Shown here: in pieces, positions 53,912 to 61,793 of the stretch
Layout: every line of letters begins with the position of its first letter
Position numbering within the stretch: the stretch's first letter is position 1
DNA from: Hydrogenophaga intermedia
GTDB lineage: Bacteria; Pseudomonadota; Gammaproteobacteria; Burkholderiales; Burkholderiaceae_C
NCBI RefSeq assembly: GCF_000723405.1
Contig: NZ_CCAE010000010.1
Location: forward strand, 1-64,000
DNA: 64,000 bases
Reading direction: 5' to 3'
Notes under the pieces: model-generated
Database searches by the model: none
What the model was told of the DNA's origin: nothing
Seen by the model: only the letters and a program-made list of their open reading frames with translations
Position numbers and translations under genes: made by a program

Positions 53912-56900
53912 TCAGCGCAGCTTCTCGGCCATTTCGCGCAGCAGCTTGGCCTTCTTCTCGCGCTCGACCTGCACCGCCTCGTCGAACTCCTCGCGGCTCA
54001 CGCGGTTCGTCTGGAGTTGGCGCTTGAGCTGCGTGATGTTCTTGTCGATCTCCGCTTCCTGGGCCTTGGTCTTGGCCACCAGGTTGCGGCGCAGCACGTC
54101 GGCCGGGTAGCTGCCCAGCTTCACGCCCACCGAACTGAGCAGGGCCTGGGTGGTGGACATTTCCCGGCCGAAGGCATCGGTGCGCCCCGTGAGCGAGCCC
54201 TCGACGCCCTCCCAGGCGTAGGTGTTGGGCAGCACCACGATGTTCGGCGCGAAGGCCTTGTAAAGGTGGTCGGCCACCTTCGCGGCCTGCTGGGCCGCGG
54301 TGTCGGTATCCTGCGAGATCGACTTGCCCGTGAAGGCCGACTTGTTGAGCATCACCTCGCCGGCCAGCACCAGCGGCCCGCCGGGCATCAGGCCGGGCAG
54401 CACCGGGATGGCGGCCTGGCCGGCGCCCACGTCGAACACGTCGCCCACCGGAATGAAGCGGCGGATGTCCAGGTACACCGGCGAGCCATGCTCGTCGTTC
54501 CACGGCATGCGGATGAGCTTGGGCACGATGCCCCAAATCTTGCCGGCCTTCTCCTCGGGCAGCAGCTTGCGCGCGCGCTCGTCGTCATCATCGTCGCCGC
54601 CGGCGAGCATGGAGCCCAGCGCGTTCAGGCCGCCCAGCACCATCATCAGTTTCAGCAGCTTGTGCGGCTTCTTGCCGGCGATCTCGGCCAGCATGGGCAC
54701 GGCGCGGTAGGTGAAGCTGATGAACGGCCAAGCCGACTGGCGCATGGCCTGGATCCACGGCGCGTTGATGCTGTAGTCGAGGAAGGACTTGCGGGCGGCG
54801 CGGCCGGCCTCGATGTCGCTGGCGCCCTCCTCTTTGGCCCGCAGCCAGGCCGCCAAGCGGAAGACATCGTCCTCGTGCTGGTAGAGCTCGATCAGATTGT
54901 TCGCCTCGGTGGCCAGCACCTTGCCCGGCACCGTGGGCTTGAAGGCCTCCCAGGCGCTGGGGAAGCGCAGCATGAGCATGTGCTGCAGGGCCGCGAACAC
55001 GCCGGTCTGCGCCTGGTGCGAGGCGCCCGCCGTCTGCTGCAGCTCCTTCTCCAGCGATTGCAGCAGGGGCTCGAGCTGGTCGCGGGCAATCTCGTTCGTC
55101 ACCCAGGAGCCGATGTCGCCGCCCGAGTCCTCGTAGCGCGCCAGGATCTCGCGCGCCGCCTCGTGGTCAGCGATGCCGCCGCGCGCGGCCAGGTTGCCGG
55201 CCTTGCCCAGCAAGCCCTGGCCCTTGCGCTGGCTGGCGCCCATCAGGATGCGCAGCGACTTGGCCACGTGCCCCGCGGTGACCCCGTGCCAATCCGCCAT
55301 GATGAAGTTGCTCATCACGTTGTTCATGTGCACCGCCGGCGAGAGCGCCGTCTTCGAGGTCTTCCACAGCGACAGGATCTTGCTGTACGTCTCGCCGAAG
55401 GGCTTGAACTGGCCACCCACCACCTGGCGGATGTCGTTCCACACCGGGCCCGGTAGGTAGCGCCCAGCCAGCTTGCCGTACTTGAGCACGCTGGTGCCGG
55501 CGATCTTCGTGTCGGGCACGCGCACCCACTCGCCGGGCTTGAAGGTGTCGCGCATGCGCTCGGAGGCCTCCACCACCGCGCCCGGGATCTCTTCGCCCTC
55601 CTTCTTCGCCTGGTTGGTGGACATCCACTCCAGGTACCGCCCCACCTCCACGTCGTGGATCATGGCGTGCAAGGTTTTGGCGATCGCGAAGCGGGCTTCA
55701 TCCACCTCGCCCATGCGCTCGCGCTCGTCCTTCGTGAAGTCGCGCCAGAGGATGGCCTTGGGGCCCTTCACGTCGCGCACCTCGAAGGTGCCGGCCTGCT
55801 GCCAGTCCTTGAGCTGCGGCGGCAGCTTCTCGTCGGCCGGCCAGTAGGCGACCTCGCGCAGCTTGCCCGCGCTGGTGTCGCGCTCGATGCCCGGCAGCAG
55901 GCCCACGCCGGCGCCCTTCGTCTCGCGCCGCTCCAGGCGGATGAACTTCTCGCCCTTGAGCGCGGTGTCGGCCTTGCCGGCCTTGAGCTTGCGGCCCCAC
56001 CACTCGGGCGCCGCCGCCTTGAGCTTGTCCATGTCGGCCGCCTCGGTGAGCCCGCGCCCGCGGTACTGCTCGCCCAGGATGGAGATCACGCGCGCGCGCT
56101 TCGCCTTCTCGCCAGCGGTCATTTCCACCACGTGCTTGGCGTAGCTGCGCCGCAGGTAGGCAAAGCGGTTGCGCTCGAAGGCCTCGGGCGTCAACTGGCC
56201 CAGGCGCACCGCCTCTTTCGACAGGTCGTCGACCAGCTTCTGCACCTCCAGCAGCACCTCGACCGACTCCTCGGGCAGGCCGTCCATCTTGGACAGGTAG
56301 GCCTTGGGATCGGAGCCATCCATGTTCATCCACTCGTAGGCGACACGCGACTCCTCGCGCGTGAGCGTGGCGAGCTTGTCCACGAGTTTGCCGGCCTTGC
56401 GCAGTTGCACGCGCTGGCGGCCCTGCAGCATCACGCGCTGGTCGATCACGGTCTGCGGCACGCCGTAGTCGGCGACGACGCCCGCCTTGACCTGCTCGGG
56501 GGTGTAGCGGTCCAGGAGGTAGGCCGCGCGGTCATAGACGGCGCTGGTCAGGCGTTCCAGGCCGCTGTAGCGCGTGGCGGCGCGCGCCATGGCGTCCAGC
56601 GGCTTCATCGTGGCGGCCGGCTTGCCCAGGATGTCCTCAACGCGCTCAGCGAGGCCCTTGCGGCGCGACAGCAGCGTGTCGGCCGGGTTGCGCTCGCGCC
56701 AGAGTTCGGCCAGGCGCTCGAAGAGCGGGTAGTTCTGGTCCACCAGGTCGTCGACATCCTTGTAACCGCGGGCTCGGGCCTCGGTGGTGAGCCACTTCTC
56801 CTGGCGCTCGATGTCTTCGGCCAGCGTCGACGACAGCCGCGTGGCGGCGGCGATCGTGCGCTCGCCCGGGCGCTTGCCGGCCACGAACTCGCGCGCGCCG

Positions 56901-59900
56901 CGCACCAGCTCCGCCACCATCAGGTCGGCGCGCTGCTGATCGCTCAGCGTGCCGTGCAGCCAGCCGGTGAGGCGATCGGCCATGCGCTCGAAGCCGCGCG
57001 CAGCCAGCGTGTCGCGCACCAGGCCCACCAGGCGGCGCCAGCCCTGCAGCCGCGCCAACTCGCGCGTGGGCATGTCCACGATGACCTCCTCGACGGCCTC
57101 GGCCACGGTGAGGCGAGAGGTGGCGCGCAGCTTGTTGGCCGCGCGGCGCACGGTGCCGTTCTCCGCATAGATCACATTCATGGCCACCCGCAGCTTGTCG
57201 CCCAGGATGCCCCGCAGGCCGTAGTGCGCGGCCTCGTGTTCGGCCAGCACGTGCTCGGCGCGCAGCGGGTCGCTCAGGCCAGAGGCGAACAGGTACAGCT
57301 CGCCGTCGTGCATCGCGCCTTCGACATCGTCCCAGGCGTCTTGACGGACGATGTACTCGCGCAGCGCCTTGGGCGCCTTGCTGGGGTCGGGCAGCACGCG
57401 CACGTTGGGCATGTTGGGCATGCCAGCCTTGATGCGCTCGGCCAGCGCCTTGAGCTGGTCGAAGTCCATGCCACCGCCAGCATCCACGCCGCCGGCGCCC
57501 GCGCCGCGCGACAAACGGGTACCCTGTGGTTGCTCCACCTCAGCGGTGTATCCGTTTCCGGATGGATCGCTTAAAATGTCATCGCGAGGTTCATCAATGA
57601 AGTTCCCTGAATCCTTCCCTGCAGACTGCCGATTCGTCGGCGACTTCTCAGGCGACGAGTTCGTGCGCTTCCCCGACGGCACCTGGTTCAAGGCGTCGGA
57701 CGACGGCGACTCGCTCATCGCACTGCCAGGCATGGAGCCGGAAGGCCCGCGCTCAGGCTTCAACATGTCTGAGTCCGGCTTCGTTTCCACCGCCGCCAAG
57801 TCGCGAGAGTTCTTCGCACGCAAAGCGGCGGCATCGAAGGCCGCAGCGTAGAGATCCCGCATCGCTCCCGCGATGTTTGACTTGTTGGGGTCGCCCTCGG
57901 GCAACACGCGCGCGGCCTCGTAGAGCTTGTGCCCCTGGCCGCCCTTGGCGGCCAGCATCGACGGCACGTTGATCTGAATTTCTGCAGTGATGCCGCTGGG
58001 CAACTCGATTTGCATCAGCACATCGGCGTAGCCATCCTGAGCCGAGCGAGCCTGTTCATCGCGCCGATCCTTGGTCCGCAACACAACGAACTCGCGCTCG
58101 ACCGCATCGACGACCGCGTCGGCATCCGGATACTGATCAACGACAAGAGTGGCGCGAAGCAGGTCTTTCACGTCCTCAGCGCGCATTGGCCGGCCCTGGG
58201 CTTTCGCTTCCTGGTGCATCTTCTCGACCGCGCGCGCGGTCGACTTGATGTTCCCGAGGATCTGGCCGAGGGCGCCAACGCGCTCCGCCAGGTCGATCAC
58301 CTTCTGGTCGAACTCGACCTTTGCGACCCGGGCCAACTCCAGCCGCGGCGCGAGCAGCCGCTCGCCCACCGCGCGCTCATCGGGCGTCATCGGGTATGGC
58401 TTCGCGGCCTTGTAGAAGCGCTCCACGTAGGCGTCGGCGCGCTGCAGCACATCGGCGGGCAGCACCTCGGCGAGCGGTGGCGGCTGGAAGTTGTCGCGCT
58501 CGGGGTCATACGGTCGGCCGTCGATCAAGGCTACCTCGGCCACGCCAGGTGCGCCTTCGCTGCGCTGCACGCTGGGGAACTCGAACGTCGCCTCCAGCAG
58601 CTCCTCGATCGGCGCGTCGAAGCGGATCACGCGGATGGTGTCGCCAGCCTCCTGCGCGCCCATCCACTGGTGGTGACCATCGAGCACGTGGCCCTCGCGC
58701 GACACGAGCACCGAGCGCTCCTTGTCACCGCTCTGCGCGAACGAGTGCGCCTTGCTCGGCTGGTACTCAGCCTGCGTGGGCTTGAGCGTGTTGGGGTCGG
58801 TGTCGTCCTGGATCTCGTAGCTGATGCCGCGCGCTTCCAGGAACTGCACCAGGGCCGCGCGGTCGCGCTTCTTCACCTGCGGCATCTGCGCGCGGGGAAT
58901 GCCCAGCGTGCCCGACTCGGGTGGGTACATCACCCATTCGGCTTCGCCTTCCTGAGCGCCCTGCTGTCCTCCACCGGCATCGGCTCGGGCAGGCCCAGCG
59001 CCTTGATCGCCGCCTTGATCGCCCGGCGCAGCCGCTCGTTGCTCTCCGCCTTCACGAGCAGCGCCCGCACCTTGGCGATCGCCTCCTTGTCCGGGGGCGG
59101 CAGGATCGTTGCCATCTGGTTCTCCTTGTGCGCGCTGCAGCAGCTCGGCGCGCGTGGGCGCCGGCGCGCCGTCATCGAACATGGTGCCCTGGCTGGGGTC
59201 GCCCGCCTGCTCCAGGGCCTCGTAGTAGCGCTGCACAAACTCGGCGATGCGCCGCGGCGCGCGCAGGTTGTCCGCCAGGAAGCGCAGCAGCGCGGCCGAC
59301 TCTGGCGAGTACTTGGGCCCGGTCAGATCGGCCTGGCCCAGCTCGTCGTCAACCGACCAGCCGCGCTCGCGCAGCGCGCCCAGGCCCTCCACGGCCGCCA
59401 GCAGGTCGCCGGTGAGGTCGGCGTCGTTGAGCGTGCCGGCGTCGATGCGCTCGCGCGCCTCGGCGACGCGCGGCGCCACGCGCAGCAGCGCCTTGCTGAT
59501 GTTGCGCAGGTTGTCCTCGCGGGCCTCGGTCATGCGCCGCAAGGTGGGCGAGTCGCCGTAGGCGCGGGCCAGCACCGCGTTTTGCATGCGCCGGTAGCCC
59601 TCGGTGGACAGCCGGCCGTCGCTCTCCAGCATGCCGCTCTGCTCGGTCACCGGCAGCGTGGCCATGAACTGGCGGATGAAGTCGTAGCTCGTGTCGAAGT
59701 CGCCGTTGTCGTCGGGCTCCAGCCCTTCGAGGGAGGTCAGGCGCTTCGCGTCGGCCAGCGCCTGCTCGGACGGCGCCATGCGCTGGATCGTGGCCTGGTT
59801 GGCCTGGCGCGCGAACTCAGCGCGGTTCACCGGGGTGGAGCGCACGCGCACCAGCACGGGCCGGCGCATGCCGTCGATCGCCTCTGGCGCCAAGCCGAAC

Positions 59901-61741
59901 TGGCCAGCGTTCTCGCGCAGGAAGGCCTTGTAGTCCTCGGCCTTCTGGCCGTTGGCCTGGTAGACGCGCTTGAGGGCGATCGTCCGGGCATTGCCCGACT
60001 CCACGAGGCCGTCCTTGCCGATGATGGGCGCACCGGTGGCGGCGTCGGCCGAGACGCCCAGGCGCGCCGGGTCCAGGCGCTGCACGATGCCCGACACCTG
60101 CAGCTCCGAGGCCTGGCGCGTGCGGTCGCGCGGCTGCAGCTCGCCCGGAAAGCGCGGGTCGGGCCGCAAGTTCTCGTTGTGGGAGGTCACCAGGTCGTCG
60201 GCCTCGACGAGGGCGTACTGGCCATCCAGGCGCACACCCGCCTCGGTGGAGAACGACGCCGGCGCGCCCGCCTCCAGCTTGGGCCAGAACTGGGCGACCT
60301 GCTCGCGCTCAGCGGCCAGCGCCTGCGCCTGCTGGGCCAGCTCGGCCCGCTCACCATCAAAGGCCGGGCCGTAGCCGTTGTCCGGCGCCAGCTCGGCCTC
60401 GCGCGAGCGGATGCGCGCCAGCTCCTGGTCGATCTCGTCGGCGCGCTCCAGCGGGCCGGTGCTCACCGGCGTGCGCAGCGCGCGCGCGGCCTCGTCCGTG
60501 TCTGCGGTACCCACCGCCTCACCGCCGGGCGCCAGGGGCGGCTGCGGGCGGGGCTGGGTTTCACGTGAAACCGTATCCGGATCTCCTTCATCCGCATCCG
60601 GATTGTCAGGGGCGGGCGGCGCCCCTGGGGGGCTGGCCAGGCGTCGCGCGGCTCCGTCGAGCACGGCGCGCCCGCCGGCCACAGGCCCGCCGCCCATGGC
60701 GCCCATGGTGAATTCCTCGAGCGTGCCCTCGGTGATCGAGCGATCCGTGCCCGCCGCGTCGTTGATGCCGGCCCGGGTGGCCACGCCCTCGGCGACCTCC
60801 TGCAGGCCCTCCTCAGTGGCGCCCAGCGCGGCCAGCACGGCGGCGCGCACCGGGGTGATGGCGCCGGCGGCGACGCGCTCGCCCCACTTGCCCAGCAGCG
60901 CGGCGGTGGCTTTGCCGCCGGCCAGGCCTGCAGGTGCGGCAAACGCGGCGGCCCGGTTTTCGGCGTCGCGCAGCACCAGCGTGCGCGCCTGCTCGGGCTT
61001 GTAGCCCTTCTCGACGAGGTTGCGGAAGACGGGCGAGGCCTGGGCCAGCGCCTGGTCGTCGAACGAACCCAAGTAGTCGCCGGCCTCGTCCATGGCGGCG
61101 CCGCCCACCTGCGCGGCGACCGAGGCGCCGCCGGCGCGCATCTGCGTCTCCGCGCTGCGCCCGCGCGTGGCGATCGCGGTGGCCACCGAAGGCACCACGG
61201 AGCCCACGCCTTCGGCGCCGACGCCCAGCACGCCCTCGACGCTCGGATCCTTCGGGCCCTGCCAGGTGCTGGGACTCGTGATGTCGCCGGTCGGCGTGGA
61301 GTCCTGGATCGCCTGCTTGGCCTCGTCCGAGCGCGCGTCGCGCAGGCCCTGCGCCACGTCCATGACCTTGCGCCCGCCTGCCTCGATGACGCGGCCAGCG
61401 GCCGCCACCGGGTTCAGGCGGTTGGCCTTCTCGTAGTACTCAAGGGCCCGGTCCGGCGTGCCATCGGCCTCGGCCATGCGCCGGGCCTCATCCATCGTGA
61501 GGCCGAACAGCTTTTGCCCGCCCTCCTCGATCGCGCGGCCCGCAGCGGTGGGGATGGCGCCCAGGGCCGAGACGCCGGCGGCGCCGACGGTGCGCGCCAT
61601 GTCGGCGGCTTTCTCGCCGAAGGTGCGTTCCTTCTTCGTGGGCTCGGGCGGCTCTTCGCCGAAGACCTCGGCGGGATCCAGGTAGTTTGGCTGGCCGCCG
61701 GTGCCGAAAACTTCGTCGTCGGTGAGGTACTTGGTGGACAT
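53912..61741 (-). CDS. Giant phage polyvalent protein (ParB-like, RelA/SpoT-like and zincin modules)
   Basis: A 2609-residue protein; the start MSTKYLTDDEVFG was chosen over an upstream ATG. Approximate order: helical N-terminus; coiled coil at 430-490; a DdrB/ParB-like module at 495-670 (NENLRPDPRFPGE, GKDGLVESGNARTIALKR); a low-complexity linker at 870-935; a second ParB-like module at 937-1060 with VLDGHHQWMGA; a RelA/SpoT-like module at 1130-1295 (LGNIKSTARAVEKMH, VKDLLRATLVV, DGYADVLMQIEL, AEIQINVPS, GHKLYEAAR); a disordered linker at 1297-1382; a zincin with AEHEAAHYG near 1503; and a long helical C-terminus with VHMNNVMSNFIMADWHG near 2140 and GGDDDDDERARK near 2385. This matches the 'polyvalent' proteins of phages and mobile elements, thought to be carried in the virion and delivered into the cell. 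Enzyme activities are predictions. Confidence 0.85.
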   Translation of the reverse strand: MSTKYLTDDEVFGTGGQPNYLDPAEVFGEEPPEPTKKERTFGEKAADMARTVGAAGVSALGAIPTAAGRAIEEGGQKLFGLTMDEARRMAEADGTPDRALEYYEKANRLNPVAAAGRVIEAGGRKVMDVAQGLRDARSDEAKQAIQDSTPTGDITSPSTWQGPKDPSVEGVLGVGAEGVGSVVPSVATAIATRGRSAETQMRAGGASVAAQVGGAAMDEAGDYLGSFDDQALAQASPVFRNLVEKGYKPEQARTLVLRDAENRAAAFAAPAGLAGGKATAALLGKWGERVAAGAITPVRAAVLAALGATEEGLQEVAEGVATRAGINDAAGTDRSITEGTLEEFTMGAMGGGPVAGGRAVLDGAARRLASPPGAPPAPDNPDADEGDPDTVSRETQPRPQPPLAPGGEAVGTADTDEAARALRTPVSTGPLERADEIDQELARIRSREAELAPDNGYGPAFDGERAELAQQAQALAAEREQVAQFWPKLEAGAPASFSTEAGVRLDGQYALVEADDLVTSHNENLRPDPRFPGELQPRDRTRQASELQVSGIVQRLDPARLGVSADAATGAPIIGKDGLVESGNARTIALKRVYQANGQKAEDYKAFLRENAGQFGLAPEAIDGMRRPVLVRVRSTPVNRAEFARQANQATIQRMAPSEQALADAKRLTSLEGLEPDDNGDFDTSYDFIRQFMATLPVTEQSGMLESDGRLSTEGYRRMQNAVLARAYGDSPTLRRMTEAREDNLRNISKALLRVAPRVAEARERIDAGTLNDADLTGDLLAAVEGLGALRERGWSVDDELGQADLTGPKYSPESAALLRFLADNLRAPRRIAEFVQRYYEALEQAGDPSQGTMFDDGAPAPTRAELLQRAQGEPDGNDPAAPGQGGDRQGAGAAREGGEQRAAAPGDQGGDQGAGPARADAGGGQQGAQEGEAEWVMYPPESGTLGIPRAQMPQVKKRDRAALVQFLEARGISYEIQDDTDPNTLKPTQAEYQPSKAHSFAQSGDKERSVLVSREGHVLDGHHQWMGAQEAGDTIRVIRFDAPIEELLEATFEFPSVQRSEGAPGVAEVALIDGRPYDPERDNFQPPPLAEVLPADVLQRADAYVERFYKAAKPYPMTPDERAVGERLLAPRLELARVAKVEFDQKVIDLAERVGALGQILGNIKSTARAVEKMHQEAKAQGRPMRAEDVKDLLRATLVVDQYPDADAVVDAVEREFVVLRTKDRRDEQARSAQDGYADVLMQIELPSGITAEIQINVPSMLAAKGGQGHKLYEAARVLPEGDPNKSNIAGAMRDLYAAAFDAAALRAKNSRDLAAVETKPDSDMLKPERGPSGSMPGSAMSESPSSDALNQVPSGKRTNSSPEKSPTNRQSAGKDSGNFIDEPRDDILSDPSGNGYTAEVEQPQGTRLSRGAGAGGVDAGGGMDFDQLKALAERIKAGMPNMPNVRVLPDPSKAPKALREYIVRQDAWDDVEGAMHDGELYLFASGLSDPLRAEHVLAEHEAAHYGLRGILGDKLRVAMNVIYAENGTVRRAANKLRATSRLTVAEAVEEVIVDMPTRELARLQGWRRLVGLVRDTLAARGFERMADRLTGWLHGTLSDQQRADLMVAELVRGAREFVAGKRPGERTIAAATRLSSTLAEDIERQEKWLTTEARARGYKDVDDLVDQNYPLFERLAELWRERNPADTLLSRRKGLAERVEDILGKPAATMKPLDAMARAATRYSGLERLTSAVYDRAAYLLDRYTPEQVKAGVVADYGVPQTVIDQRVMLQGRQRVQLRKAGKLVDKLATLTREESRVAYEWMNMDGSDPKAYLSKMDGLPEESVEVLLEVQKLVDDLSKEAVRLGQLTPEAFERNRFAYLRRSYAKHVVEMTAGEKAKRARVISILGEQYRGRGLTEAADMDKLKAAAPEWWGRKLKAGKADTALKGEKFIRLERRETKGAGVGLLPGIERDTSAGKLREVAYWPADEKLPPQLKDWQQAGTFEVRDVKGPKAILWRDFTKDERERMGEVDEARFAIAKTLHAMIHDVEVGRYLEWMSTNQAKKEGEEIPGAVVEASERMRDTFKPGEWVRVPDTKIAGTSVLKYGKLAGRYLPGPVWNDIRQVVGGQFKPFGETYSKILSLWKTSKTALSPAVHMNNVMSNFIMADWHGVTAGHVAKSLRILMGASQRKGQGLLGKAGNLAARGGIADHEAAREILARYEDSGGDIGSWVTNEIARDQLEPLLQSLEKELQQTAGASHQAQTGVFAALQHMLMLRFPSAWEAFKPTVPGKVLATEANNLIELYQHEDDVFRLAAWLRAKEEGASDIEAGRAARKSFLDYSINAPWIQAMRQSAWPFISFTYRAVPMLAEIAGKKPHKLLKLMMVLGGLNALGSMLAGGDDDDDERARKLLPEEKAGKIWGIVPKLIRMPWNDEHGSPVYLDIRRFIPVGDVFDVGAGQAAIPVLPGLMPGGPLVLAGEVMLNKSAFTGKSISQDTDTAAQQAAKVADHLYKAFAPNIVVLPNTYAWEGVEGSLTGRTDAFGREMSTTQALLSSVGVKLGSYPADVLRRNLVAKTKAQEAEIDKNITQLKRQLQTNRVSREEFDEAVQVEREKKAKLLREMAEKLR
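57597..57851 (+). CDS. Candidate antisense gene inside the giant phage gene (84 residues)
   Basis: An ATG frame on the opposite strand to the giant gene. It has GAGG seven bases upstream (57586-57589) and a TAAAAT at 57572-57577 as a possible -10. The protein begins MKFPESFPADCRFVGDFSGD, continues EFVRFPDGTWFKASDDGDS and ends in an alanine/lysine-rich helix. By hand count about four fifths of third codon positions are G or C, as in real genes here, whereas the giant frame uses TTG, CCT, TCT, ATT and TTA through the same bases and encodes only a disordered serine/proline linker. It has no family I recognise. A chance frame remains possible. Confidence 0.5.
   Translation: MKFPESFPADCRFVGDFSGDEFVRFPDGTWFKASDDGDSLIALPGMEPEGPRSGFNMSESGFVSTAAKSREFFARKAAASKAAA
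58930..59115 (-). CDS. Candidate overlapping gene nested in the giant phage gene (61 residues)
   Basis: Same strand as the giant gene but in another frame. AAGGAG (59127-59122) stands six bases before the ATG, an ideal ribosome binding site. The protein begins MATILPPPDKEAIAKVRALL, has an amphipathic lysine-rich helix (ERLRRAIKAAIKALGLP) and ends KAKPNG. Nearly all its third codon positions are G or C, while the giant frame over these bases uses GGA, CAA, CGA and GAT and encodes a glycine/glutamine/alanine linker. Codon bias therefore says this frame is under selection. No known family is recognised; a small helical virion or regulatory protein is a guess. Confidence 0.55.
   Translation of the reverse strand: MATILPPPDKEAIAKVRALLVKAESNERLRRAIKAAIKALGLPEPMPVEDSRALRKAKPNG
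60557..60572. promoter_or_regulatory. parS-like centromere site inside the giant phage gene
   Basis: GGTTTCACGTGAAACC is a perfect 16-base palindrome, and its central 14 bases are identical to the core of the widely conserved bacterial parS site bound by ParB. It lies in a linker of the giant protein (coding T-V-S-R-E-T, residues about 390-395). Two copies of the 8-base palindrome ATCCGGAT at 60575-60582 and 60596-60603 follow, exactly 21 bases apart. Whether the host ParB or a phage protein binds it is not known. Confidence 0.6.
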
Positions 61742-61793
61742 CGCGCGGCCCTGCGTTTCAACCCGCAAGACCTTGCCATGCTTGCCACGCCGG

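Noticed and set aside
55655..57574. A 639-codon plus-strand frame antisense to the giant phage gene
   Set aside because: Leu/Arg/His/Gly-rich shadow frame with no recognisable domain.
57929..60568. An 879-codon plus-strand frame antisense to the giant phage gene
   Set aside because: The translation shows no ordered motif and there is no ribosome site at its start, unlike the short antisense frame at 57597. It looks like a composition effect.
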